In this document: positions 8,253 to 16,800 of the stretch, one piece after another
How the letters are laid out: each line of letters begins with the position of its first letter
How positions within the stretch are numbered: position 1 is the first letter of the stretch
From: Bacteroidota bacterium
Lineage (GTDB): Bacteria; Bacteroidota; Bacteroidia; UKL13-3
DNA length: 64,000 nucleotides
Reading direction: 5' to 3'
Assembly (NCBI GenBank): GCA_947453415.1
Contig: CANGGG010000002.1
Span: forward strand, 39,031 to 103,030
Program-made: the position numbers and the translations under genes
The notes under the pieces: generated by a model
The model's input: only the letters and a program-made list of their open reading frames with translations
Told to the model about the DNA's origin: nothing
The model's database searches: none

Positions 8253-8992
8253 TCATGATGTTAGTTACCTCGGCCATGATGTTATTATTATCGGGCTTTT
8301 TTGTGTATGTGGTAATAGTATATCAAGGAAGATCCCGTAATAAACAATTGGAAATATTTAATGCCACCATGGAAGCCCAAGATGCAGAACAAGGCCGCAT
8401 AGCTCGCGATTTACACGATCATTTAGGGCCAACTTTATCTATTATTAAAATGCAAATGGATGCCATTAGCAATGATGGATTAAATGAAATGGATGTACAA
8501 ATGAAACATGATATAACCAGACAAATGGAACATGCCATCAACGATTTACGGAGTATAGCCCATAACTTGATTCCTAAAACATTTTCCGAGTATGGTTTTA
8601 TTAAATCGCTAGACTATTATATTTTACGCATTAAGGAATTTAACAATATACATATTACCCACTCCTTACCAAATTGGGATACCCCCATAGAGCACAATTT
8701 TGAAATTACTTTATTCAGAATTTTACAGGAACTATTTCAAAACACCTTGAAACACGCCAAAGCACAGCACATACATTTAAATATTTACATTGAAAACAAG
8801 GTGCTTACATTACATTATACCGATGACGGAGTGGGTATGAATGAAAATAGTGATATTAGCAAAGGAATTGGTCTTAATAATATGGCCAATAGAACAACGC
8901 TGCTTCATGGCAATATGAAATTAAACAAACAATTGACAAGCGGATTTGAAATCGTATTTACTTTTAAACTAACCCCTCATTATGTCAAATAA
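8228..8992 (+). CDS. Sensor histidine kinase, HisKA_3 (NarL-type) family
   Basis: A 254-aa kinase of the DesK/NarX class. There is one membrane segment (residues about 9-31), a linker, then the dimerisation/phosphoacceptor helix with His63 in IARDLHDHLGP, followed by an HATPase domain: N-box with FQNTLKHA, G1 DDGVGMNE and G2 KGIGLNNMANR. It lacks any periplasmic sensor domain, so sensing must come from the membrane segment or a partner; the preceding membrane protein gene overlaps it by 25 bases. It overlaps the response regulator gene by 11 bases, the usual cognate-pair arrangement. Ligand unknown. Confidence 0.9.
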   Translation: MQQETDILIMMLVTSAMMLLLSGFFVYVVIVYQGRSRNKQLEIFNATMEAQDAEQGRIARDLHDHLGPTLSIIKMQMDAISNDGLNEMDVQMKHDITRQMEHAINDLRSIAHNLIPKTFSEYGFIKSLDYYILRIKEFNNIHITHSLPNWDTPIEHNFEITLFRILQELFQNTLKHAKAQHIHLNIYIENKVLTLHYTDDGVGMNENSDISKGIGLNNMANRTTLLHGNMKLNKQLTSGFEIVFTFKLTPHYVK

Positions 8993-9656
8993 TAAACCTT
9001 GGGCACTCATAGTTGACGACCACCCTATGTATAGTGCAGGATTAAAAAATGCACTTTCCAAAACCTATAAATTTGATAAAATAGAAGAAGCATCAAACGG
9101 AAAAGCTGCCGTTGATATGATAAAGATTAATCCTAAAATTGATGTAATTTTTATGGATATAGACATGCCCATCATGAATGGCGTTGAAGCTTCTAAATTA
9201 ATATTGGAGTATAATCCTCAAATAAAAATAATAGTTACCACCATGTTTAGTGAGCCTAAGTATATTAAACAAATGGTGCAACTAAATGTAATTGGATATT
9301 TACTTAAAGACAGCAACTTAGGCGAAATTACCAAGGCCCTAGATATGGTGCTAGATAACCAACAATATTACAGCCCTAAAGTACAAGCACTGATATTAGA
9401 TGCTTACAAAGAAATTGATAAAAGAAAAAAACCAAACACTACGCAAGGTGAAATAACCAACAGCCAAAAACAGGTGTTAGCATTACTATGCCAACAACAT
9501 TCTAATATTGAAATAGCTAAAAATCTAGATATTTCGGAATTAACCGTTAAACGACACAGGCAAGATTTATTAGAAAGGACAGGCTCAAAAAACCTTGCAG
9601 GATTGATTATTTATGCCATTGAAAACAATATATATTCCGTTAAAAAAACATTGTAG
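8982..9656 (+). CDS. Response regulator, NarL/FixJ (LuxR-HTH) family
   Basis: A 224-aa DNA-binding response regulator. The receiver domain spans residues about 7-125 with the acidic pair VDDH (12-13), phosphoacceptor Asp59 in FMDIDMP and the conserved Lys in LLKDSN. The C-terminal LuxR-type helix-turn-helix runs from about 152 (ITNSQKQVLALL, EIAKNLDISELTVKRHRQDLLERTG). It is encoded directly after its kinase with an 11-base overlap, so it is the likely output. The 34-bp palindromes at 7150-7183 and 12777-12810 are candidate targets by proximity only. Confidence 0.92.
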   Translation: MSNNKPWALIVDDHPMYSAGLKNALSKTYKFDKIEEASNGKAAVDMIKINPKIDVIFMDIDMPIMNGVEASKLILEYNPQIKIIVTTMFSEPKYIKQMVQLNVIGYLLKDSNLGEITKALDMVLDNQQYYSPKVQALILDAYKEIDKRKKPNTTQGEITNSQKQVLALLCQQHSNIEIAKNLDISELTVKRHRQDLLERTGSKNLAGLIIYAIENNIYSVKKTL

Positions 9657-9700
9657 ATTTTATTTCGGTTAACATAAATAACTGTAGTCCGATAGCTATT

Positions 9701-9784
9701 GGACCCTTTGCTATGGTTTGGCTTCAGACTACGCATAGTAATAAAAACAAAGGGTCCTCACAAATTCGTGAAAACCCTTTTTAT
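9701..9784. terminator. Nested hairpins between convergent transcripts
   Basis: Two overlapping structures lie between the response regulator and the convergent T9SS gene. GGACCCTTTG (9701-9710) pairs with CAAAGGGTCC (9748-9757), extended by CTATG/CATAG inside. Alternatively AAGGGT pairs with ACCCTT through an inner TCAC/GTGA, followed by a T run to 9782. The second is the better plus-strand terminator; the two cannot form at once. Confidence 0.65.
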
Positions 9785-9803
9785 AAAAAAACAATTTAAC
9801 AAT

Positions 9804-11012
9804 CTAATTTTTTAATAATTTAATTGTTTCAGTTAAACCGTTTGTGTCCGTTATAGTAATAAAATATAAACCAGTTTTTAGTTCTGAAAGTTCAATATCA
9901 TTTAGGTCTAAGTTTTCAGATTTATAAACTATTTGTCCTTGTAAATTTAAAATAGAAATAGCGTTTAGTTTACTTTGAGTTCCATTATTAATATTTATTT
10001 TGTCGGTAAACGGATTTGGGTAAATTGAAAATAAAACTTTGTTGTTGAATTGTTCCTTAACTGATGTTGTTAAAGTTGACAAATCAATATTTACAACACT
10101 GTTGTCCGTTGAAACCGTTAAATTTATTGTAGAATAAGGGATTCCATTTACAATGGGCTGTATTAAATAATTTCCTGCTTCAATTTTATCTAAACTATAT
10201 TCACCATTGAAATTATTTGATACAGAATGTCTAAATACCTTCGACTTGTTTATGTTGTATAAGAGCAAAGAGGTGTTACCAATAAAATTAGTTCCATTAG
10301 ATACTTTTCCGGTAAGTTTTAACAAGCCACTTAGCATTGATGGTTCTTTCAAGTCAATGTTAATATTTGTCAAATTTGATGTTGGAATAATTTTAAGCGC
10401 ACTATCTATTTTTTCAGAATTACCATAATAAGTAGGAATTACATTACTAGAATTTAGTATGCATGTGTCACAAATTATAGGTTGAGCCCAAATAATGAAA
10501 GTGTCATTAGTTAAGTTATTAAATGAATAATTGCCTATTCCATTTATTTGTGCGAATCTAACAGAAACCAAATTACTGTCATTTCTTTTTAATAAATGAA
10601 CATTGCCTTTATTGATATTTGTACCTCTCCATTTCACATTTCCTGATAAGTTAAAAATATTACTGGCTGAAACAGATATTGTTGAAATGCTTTGAATAGT
10701 ATCTTGTTTAAGATTCCATCTTGTTGGATTAATCAAGTCTCTAACAAAATGATTTAATTTAAGTATAACTTGATAATTACCTCCAGTAAAAAATTCATAA
10801 GATGCACTATCAAATTTTTCAAATAAGATATTTCCGCCTCCCTGAAAATACCAATTTGCAGTAAAGCTATCATTTGATGTTTTGGTAAAAGTGGATGTAT
10901 TAATCGTTGTTACTTTTTTACTAACTATATTGTAAGTAAAACTAGCTGTTTGTGAGTTGGCGGAATTGAATCCTAAAAATAATACTGAAAATAAAATAAT
11001 TTGTGTTTTCAT
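9804..11012 (-). CDS. T9SS type A cargo protein with PKD-like and carboxypeptidase-regulatory-like repeats
   Basis: A 402-aa exported protein. The signal peptide ends near ANSQ (residue 21). Residues 22-120 look like a PKD-type beta-sandwich (WYFQGGGNILFEKF, FFTGGNYQVIL). Two carboxypeptidase-regulatory-like segments follow (LSGNVKWRGTNINKGNVHL; SGLLKLTGKVSNGTNFIGN). The last ~75 residues are a type A sorting domain: SIYPNPFTDKINI, LNLQGQIVYK, LKTGLYFITI, KLLKN. Such proteins cross the outer membrane through the type IX system and are anchored or released. The gene starts 2 bases after the S74-domain gene, so both form one operon. Confidence 0.85.
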   Translation of the reverse strand: MKTQIILFSVLFLGFNSANSQTASFTYNIVSKKVTTINTSTFTKTSNDSFTANWYFQGGGNILFEKFDSASYEFFTGGNYQVILKLNHFVRDLINPTRWNLKQDTIQSISTISVSASNIFNLSGNVKWRGTNINKGNVHLLKRNDSNLVSVRFAQINGIGNYSFNNLTNDTFIIWAQPIICDTCILNSSNVIPTYYGNSEKIDSALKIIPTSNLTNINIDLKEPSMLSGLLKLTGKVSNGTNFIGNTSLLLYNINKSKVFRHSVSNNFNGEYSLDKIEAGNYLIQPIVNGIPYSTINLTVSTDNSVVNIDLSTLTTSVKEQFNNKVLFSIYPNPFTDKININNGTQSKLNAISILNLQGQIVYKSENLDLNDIELSELKTGLYFITITDTNGLTETIKLLKN

Positions 11013-11014
11013 GT

Positions 11015-12478
11015 TTATAATTTATTAATAATTTTCGAATCTATAATTTGACCATTGGTAACTAGACCTACATAGTAGTTGCCATTTGCTAAGTTACTTA
11101 CATTTATGCTTTGAGTATTTAAACCTATTGCAACGTTACAATTATTATATGATAAAGTATTACCATTTAAATCAAATATGATAATATTACAAGAAATAAT
11201 ATTTTGTTTGATTTCATACGCTACATTAATGTTGTTGGTAGTTGGGTTAGGTGAAATGTTAGTTATTGAACCTACAACTAAATTAGTAGTATTTTGGTTT
11301 AATTTTGATTGTGCATTTGATATTGCAAGTTGATTTTTTAAATTGTCTAAATCTCTTTGTTGATCTTTAATTGATTGAATTAAAACAGGAATTAGAGTAA
11401 TATAATTTACATTGTGATAACCAGCTGCGTCAATTTTTACTGCTTCAGGTAAAATTTCTTTGAGTTCTTGTGCTATTACACCATATTGTTTATTTGTTGG
11501 AAACTCATATCTCTCTCTATTACCTAGGCTGTCTTTTCGTTCGGTCTTATAAATATCTTGTTTGTAGTTGTATGTATATATATTAATTTTTTTAATTAAA
11601 TCTATTCCGTTATCAATCATTTTTATATCTTTTTTGAATCTGCTATCAGAAGGTAAGTATGCACCTGTGCATATAATGTTACCATTAACAGAAAGCTTTT
11701 CAGAAGGGAAAACTGTATTTATTCCCACATTATCAGTATTAGAATTAATTACCATTGCTGCATTAGCAGTTGCTATATTGTAGAAGGCAAAATTACCTGG
11801 ATCACCGAGATTAAAATTAAGAAATCCAGAAGTGTATAAGCCCCAACTCTTACCACTTGGAATATTTTCCATATAAATCTGTGCTCCTGTAGGTCCATTC
11901 TGAATAATGTTGATACCGTCATTTTGTTCGCTACTAGATACTGTGAATTTTAGAAATGGGTTTGAAGTTCCAAGACCTAATTTGCCATTATTAAGTAATG
12001 TCATATATTCAAAAAAACCTAAGTTTGGATTTCCTGATATAGGAATTTGATTATTGCGAAAAGCAAATATTAGTCTGTTAGCACTATTTTGTTCACTAGA
12101 ACCGTCTTGCCACGAAATCACAGCGTCTTTTATGTCACCTGTAACTCTTTCTCTAAGTCCTAAGTTAACTGCATTAAAGTCCCACTGAGTTCTGAATCCA
12201 GTGAATTTGGCTCCAGTAGGAGGATTATTAATTCTGTCTCCAATAGAGTTCCACCTACTTTTCAGGGTAAAAGGACCAACAGAACCTGATTCAACTTGAG
12301 TAATAACATCGTCAAAAACTTCAAGCCTGCCTACGGGATTTGAAGTACCAAGGCCAACTTTTCCAGTTCTACTAATAATGTCAGTAGTGTTGTTGTTTCC
12401 AGACCATTGTTGTGCTGATACTGAAATGTGAATTAATGTGATTGCTGAAAGTGTCAGCATTATTTTTAATTTTTTCAT
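11015..12478 (-). CDS. T9SS cargo protein with S74-type intramolecular chaperone (tail-fibre) domain
   Basis: A 487-aa exported protein. Its signal peptide ends near VSAQ (residue 22). An N-terminal repeat-like region contains two copies of the strand phrase K(V/L)GLGTSNP, typical of fibre-like autotransported stalks. Residues about 280-375 form a Peptidase_S74 intramolecular chaperone domain: SDSRFKKDI, YGVIAQELKEILPEAV, NVNYITLIPVLIQSI, then a coiled-coil-like IKDQQRDLDNLKNQL. In phage tail fibres this domain trimerises the protein and cleaves itself off. Here it is followed by a T9SS sorting domain (SPNPTTNNINV, LNGNTLSY, LANGNYYVGLV), so cleavage would separate the stalk from the sorting signal. 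First gene of a two-gene operon; repeat copy 2 lies 115 bases upstream. Confidence 0.85.
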   Translation of the reverse strand: MKKLKIMLTLSAITLIHISVSAQQWSGNNNTTDIISRTGKVGLGTSNPVGRLEVFDDVITQVESGSVGPFTLKSRWNSIGDRINNPPTGAKFTGFRTQWDFNAVNLGLRERVTGDIKDAVISWQDGSSEQNSANRLIFAFRNNQIPISGNPNLGFFEYMTLLNNGKLGLGTSNPFLKFTVSSSEQNDGINIIQNGPTGAQIYMENIPSGKSWGLYTSGFLNFNLGDPGNFAFYNIATANAAMVINSNTDNVGINTVFPSEKLSVNGNIICTGAYLPSDSRFKKDIKMIDNGIDLIKKINIYTYNYKQDIYKTERKDSLGNRERYEFPTNKQYGVIAQELKEILPEAVKIDAAGYHNVNYITLIPVLIQSIKDQQRDLDNLKNQLAISNAQSKLNQNTTNLVVGSITNISPNPTTNNINVAYEIKQNIISCNIIIFDLNGNTLSYNNCNVAIGLNTQSINVSNLANGNYYVGLVTNGQIIDSKIINKL

Positions 12479-12665
12479 GATGTTTGTTTTGGTTGATTTT
12501 ATTTTTTTTATTTATTTTATTGAGGCTTTTACTTTCTATGATTATCAAAGCGCAAACAACCGAACAATGCACACAGCATTGCATACATTTATTTTTTAGC
12601 TACTTTCGCAGCTAGATAGGGTGTAGTTTTATTAGCATAGGATACATACTATTTTATTTTATAAG

Positions 12666-12699
12666 CTTGTAGGTGTTCTAGCACCTGCAAGTTTTTTTT
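12666..12699 (+). terminator. Hairpin plus T8 inside repeat copy 2
   Basis: Stem CTTGTAGGTG / CACCTGCAAG, 6-base loop, then eight Ts. Compared with copy 1, G-U has become A-U at stem position 6 while the loop changed freely, which is what selection on base pairing would leave. Confidence 0.6.
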
Positions 12700-12776
12700 G
12701 TTAATTTTACATATAATTTTCAAAAGTAAAGTATCGGTTTTTATTTTTTATGGTACTAAATAACCAATTTTAACAT

Positions 12777-12810
12777 GGTACTTTGTGACCATATATGGTC
12801 ATAAAGTATC
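12777..12810. promoter_or_regulatory. 34-bp palindrome, candidate operator (copy 2)
   Basis: GGTACTTT - GTG - ACCATATATGGT - CAT - AAAGTATC; the inner 16 bases TGACCATATATGGTCA are perfectly symmetric and the outer arm differs from copy 1 by one base. It is roughly 300 bases upstream of the S74/T9SS operon start. Confidence 0.45.
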
Positions 12811-12837
12811 ATGTTGTTTTTAAGTTAAGGGTATAAA

Positions 12838-12862
12838 AAAACCTAACTGTGGGTTAGGTTTT
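12838..12862. terminator. AACCTAAC hairpin in repeat-rich gap
   Basis: AAAACCTAAC / GTTAGGTTTT, 10-bp stem and 5-base loop, with flanking A and T tracts. No gene ends nearby on the plus strand, so it may belong to the repeat-associated transcript from 12593 or act on transcripts arriving from the minus side. Confidence 0.5.
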
Positions 12863-12930
12863 AAAGGGGGTATTCAAAGTTTGTAGTTTAAATTATCAAC
12901 CCATTACTGTTACTTTTTTAGTAAGCTATT

Positions 12931-13021
12931 TGTCTGAACTATGATTTTTTTGATTTTACTAATTAAAAGATATTTTTAAATCAAACTAATCATGTTCATC
13001 ATACCATTCATAGTTCAGACA
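12931..13021. repeat. 91-bp palindromic intergenic element (TGTCTGAACTATGA arms)
   Basis: Perfect 14-bp terminal arms TGTCTGAACTATGA / TCATAGTTCAGACA enclose an imperfectly paired interior rich in GATT/AATC words. Elements with such GTCTGAAC ends are familiar from Bacteroidota intergenic regions, where they recur many times per genome; that comes from memory and cannot be checked here. Only one copy is in this window. Confidence 0.65.
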
Positions 13022-13065
13022 TTTTTCACCTACTCTTTTTAATAGATTTTGCTTGTTTAGTTTTA

Positions 13066-13113
13066 CCCGTCTGACGCCTTGGCAAAGCAATGGCTTTTTA
13101 AGCGTCTGACGGG
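13066..13113. repeat. 48-bp palindromic repeat, copy 2 (3' end of trmN6)
   Basis: 45 of 48 bases match the copy at 2842-2889, with the same arms and orientation, and it sits 2 bases from the stop (TTA 13116) of the minus-strand trmN6 gene. The three differences all lie in the inner loop, so the arms are conserved. Confidence 0.8.
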
Positions 13114-13115
13114 TG

Positions 13116-13823
13116 TTATAAATAAAACTCACTTGTTATATTTTTATAAGCTTCCGTTTGTGAATTATCATCATTGTAAACAATAAATTCTGCTGTGATT
13201 TTATCTTCTTGTAGCAGCGAAAACTCCATGATCATTCTATTAGGTTCCTTACTTGGTTTTGGTTTAATAAAGATTTCTTTATTTAAAAACAATCCTTTTT
13301 GAATGGCTAATTCTTTAAAAGTGATTGCTTCCGCAATGGGTAAAATCAATGTGAATTTTCCGGTTTCACTTAATAATTTTATCACTGAATGAATTAATTC
13401 CTCAAACGACAAATCATTGTCGTGCCTAGCTTTTGCGCGTTGGATATTGGCTATATTGAAATTGTTTTTACCTATAAAATAGGGGGGATTGCTAATGATT
13501 AAATCATACTTATTATTTGGAGCAAAATTTTGCAAAGCACAGCAATGCGCTTGAATTTGATTACTAAATTTTGAGGAGGAAAAATTGTTTTTTGCTTGCA
13601 TAAAAGCTTGCTCATCTATTTCAATGGCATCTATTTGAAGTTCATTGTTTCGTTGCGCAAGCATTAGTGATAAAATGCCTGTTCCTGTTCCAATGTCCAA
13701 ACAATTTACAGCATTATTGATTGTAACTAAACAACCCAACAAAACACTGTCGGTGCCCACTTTCATGGCACATTGATCCTGATTGACTAAAAACTGTTTG
13801 AACTGAAAATAGTTATTTGCCAT
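13116..13823 (-). CDS. trmN6: tRNA1(Val) (adenine37-N6)-methyltransferase
   Basis: SAM-dependent methyltransferase that makes m6A37 in tRNA1(Val) (YfiC family). The 235-aa product has the family N-terminus (FQFKQFLVNQDQCAMKVGTDSVLLG), the SAM-binding glycine motif LDIGTGTGIL (42-51), an acidic ribose-binding residue in AIEID (66-70) and the catalytic NPPYF (112-116). The length is normal for the family. Its ATG is directly adjacent to the stop of the upstream lamin-tail protein gene (no gap), so it is probably cotranscribed with two secreted-protein genes to which it has no obvious functional link. Confidence 0.92.
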   Translation of the reverse strand: MANNYFQFKQFLVNQDQCAMKVGTDSVLLGCLVTINNAVNCLDIGTGTGILSLMLAQRNNELQIDAIEIDEQAFMQAKNNFSSSKFSNQIQAHCCALQNFAPNNKYDLIISNPPYFIGKNNFNIANIQRAKARHDNDLSFEELIHSVIKLLSETGKFTLILPIAEAITFKELAIQKGLFLNKEIFIKPKPSKEPNRMIMEFSLLQEDKITAEFIVYNDDNSQTEAYKNITSEFYL

Positions 13824-16800
13824 TTAAAAACTTTTACCAATTACCAATGTTTTTTTCAATGAGTCAGTAGTTCCATCCGTATTGAAATATTCAAAATTTA
13901 CTACATAAATTCCAACGGGTAAGGATTGGTTTTTATCACTTAATCCGTTCCAACTTACTATTCCCTCCGTTCCCAATGGCGCATTATTTAAAAGCATTTT
14001 TACTAAATTTCCATTGCTGTTATAAATATTCAAATTAGCGGTATAATTATTTTTATTGAATTGATAAGTAAAGTTCACCAAATCGTTTACACCATCGTTA
14101 TTTGGAGTAAAAACTTCAGGTTCAATGCTTAAAAATTCAGCATTGTTATTGGATTTTAAGTACTGCGAATTTTTATAAGTTGGCGTAGCAAAATTACTGG
14201 TACTTGCAGCCGATGTCCAATTACTTCTATCGTTCGTTTTTCTATTAAAATCAATGCGTTCCAAGCTTACACCTTCCTTGTTATCAATTAAAGTAAAATG
14301 CATTTTATCATCATATTTTAGTTCATCAAAAATGGTTTCAGGTTTTGAAAATAAAACCAATGTTCCTTCATCATCGTTCATGCTTGGTAAAGTTTTTACA
14401 GGTATAAAATTATTGTTATTTTGAACAAAATATTGTTGTTTGATGATTTCTGGATTGGTGGTAACTACATAATAATTTTGGGGTAAAAGCATGTACCCTG
14501 AATCTGCCAAAGGATAAAAATTATCGATTAAGTTTCCAGCATTTCTATTGCCTATCCATAAATTTTTGATGTCAATAAATTGATTGGTTTTGTTGTAAAT
14601 TTCTACAAAATCAACGCCATCAGTTCTTGGATTGAATAGTATTTCATTGATAGCAATATCGTTGGTATCAGTGGGTTTTGTTAATCCAAATTCAAAGTTA
14701 TTCTCCGCATTAATTGTATTTCCTGCACAATCATTTACAGCATTTATCTTTACAGCATAAACTTGATTTTGTTTCAAACTATCATTTAATTTCAAACGCA
14801 GTGTAGTTAAAAAATCATCCTTAAAATCAAATACAAATGAACCACTTAAACTAGGATTGAATGTGAAATTATTGATTTTACATGCGCTCAAACTATCTAA
14901 TGTTTCATTGAAATATAATTCAACTGTATTTTTATTAACAGGATAAATTCTATCAAGCATCGGTAAAGCAAGATCTTCGTTCGTTCCTTTTACAGAATTT
15001 TGTTTTCCAATAGTTCCCCCATTTGTACTTTTACTGGCAGACCAATTACTGGCAGTTCCGCAAGGGTTTTTAGTGTCTATCATTTCTAAACTCCAACCAC
15101 CATCGGCTTTAACATTGTTATGATACCAAGTTTGTTTGTATGCTATTTGATGAATGACATGGTTGTTTTGGTTGAGTAAAACTATTTCATCATCTAAACT
15201 TAAAGTTGGAAAATTAGTAACTGAAATTACATTATTAATACCTGAAAATAAGGGTAATTTACTGTCATCACAAATTACTAAAAAACTATCAGGATACAAT
15301 TGTATATTTTTAATGGAAGTAATGGTTGAACCACTTTTAATTTTGAAATTATTTAAGGAAATAATATTTTTAGAACGGTTATAAACTTCCATGTATTCGG
15401 CATCGGGCAATGCCATATTTGGTTTTGGATTAGGAGAAACTTCAGTGATTATGATATCATTTTGTAGCGCAACTTGAATAGGAATATAAGTAAAATTTAC
15501 ACTTGAATTATCAGCTATTTTATTCATGGAACAATCAAAAGCTGAATCAATTTGAAGGGTGTAATTTTGCCTATCCACCAAAGCATTATTGAATAGAATA
15601 AATAATGAATCATTTCTAACACCTGAAATGGTTTTTGATAAAATGGTATTTCCGTTGATGCTTAATTTGATGTTTTGAAATGAATTCAAATCCATTTTTT
15701 CATTGAATACCATGACTAAGTTTTTATCGTTTGTATAATAAAAGTTTTTCACCAAAGGCCTTGTATTATCAGGATTCATGTTGTTGGAAAAATTTACATT
15801 TCCCGGTGTACCACCAACGGTGCTTCCAGCACTTATCCAGTTATCAACTCCTTTGCATAATACATAAGGGTTTATGAGTTCTAAACTATAGCCTCCATTG
15901 GCTTTTACGGATGATTGATACCATGTTAAATCGTACTTGATTTGATTGATAATTTCTCCCTTCGTGTTTACTAATTGAACCAAATCTGCATCATTATTCA
16001 AAGTAACTAAAAAGGGAACGGCTAAAGTTTTACCATAATTTTTAAATAAACTTTCATTGGTAGGATTGCTAATAATTAAATACTCTTTGGGCTGAATGAT
16101 ATAATTGGGAATGCTTGCAAAACCTGTTAAATCAAATATTTTCCAATTACTGATGTCAATTGGGTAATTGGTTCGGTTATAAAGTTCAATGAATTCAGCA
16201 TCTGGTAATCCATTACTCGGTGATGGATCGGGCATTATTTCATTGATTACAATATCGTCAATACTTGGTTTGTAAAACCAAAAAGAGACATTGGTATCAG
16301 GCATCACATTATTGGCCAAATCGCTTATGTTTTTAACAGTTAAAATATAATTATTTGTGGAAATAAATGAATTTTCAAAGCTCACTAAAATACTTTTATT
16401 ATCACTGCTAAGCTCAGTATTTATAATAACTGGAAAGGAATAATTTAATTCAAAATTACTTATATTATTGGCAGTATTGATGTCTAATTTTTCATTGAAA
16501 TTTATTTGTATCACACTGTCATTTTTGAATGAATAATTTTCAATTTTTGGAGAATTTAAATCAATAATAGGTTCGCCTATGTATAAATTATCAAAATAAA
16601 AATTTGAAATATTTGTTGAAGTAAAGCGGGCAAATATTCCGGTGTATTCAGTGGATTTAAAAGTGGTGTCAAATACATTTCCCTCTAATACAAAATTTCC
16701 ATTAGCAGCAGTATCGCTGTATAAAATCCAATTACCTAAGCTGTCTCTATTTACTTTTATAGCTATGTTATTATTTGTTTTTGAAACTGTTCCTGGTCTT

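Larger units (their letters stand above)
12593..12810. repeat. ~220-bp intergenic repeat, copy 2
   Basis: Second copy of the element at 6952-7183, same orientation, inside the gene-free stretch 12479-13115. The first 44 bases (12598-12641) are identical to copy 1. The spacer is shorter and lacks the TCCCGA hairpin. The T8 hairpin (12666-12699) and the terminal block with a 34-base palindrome (12777-12810) are conserved. It lies upstream of the S74/T9SS operon, just as copy 1 lies upstream of the 94-aa gene operon. Confidence 0.8.

Noticed and set aside
11015..12478. Prophage remnant suggested by the tail-fibre domain
   Set aside because: The protein has a signal peptide and a T9SS sorting domain, and no other phage gene is in the window.
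12381..12584. Small minus-strand frame overlapping the start of the S74-domain gene
   Set aside because: It overlaps the signal-peptide region in another frame, is asparagine/lysine-rich low complexity and has no supporting motif.
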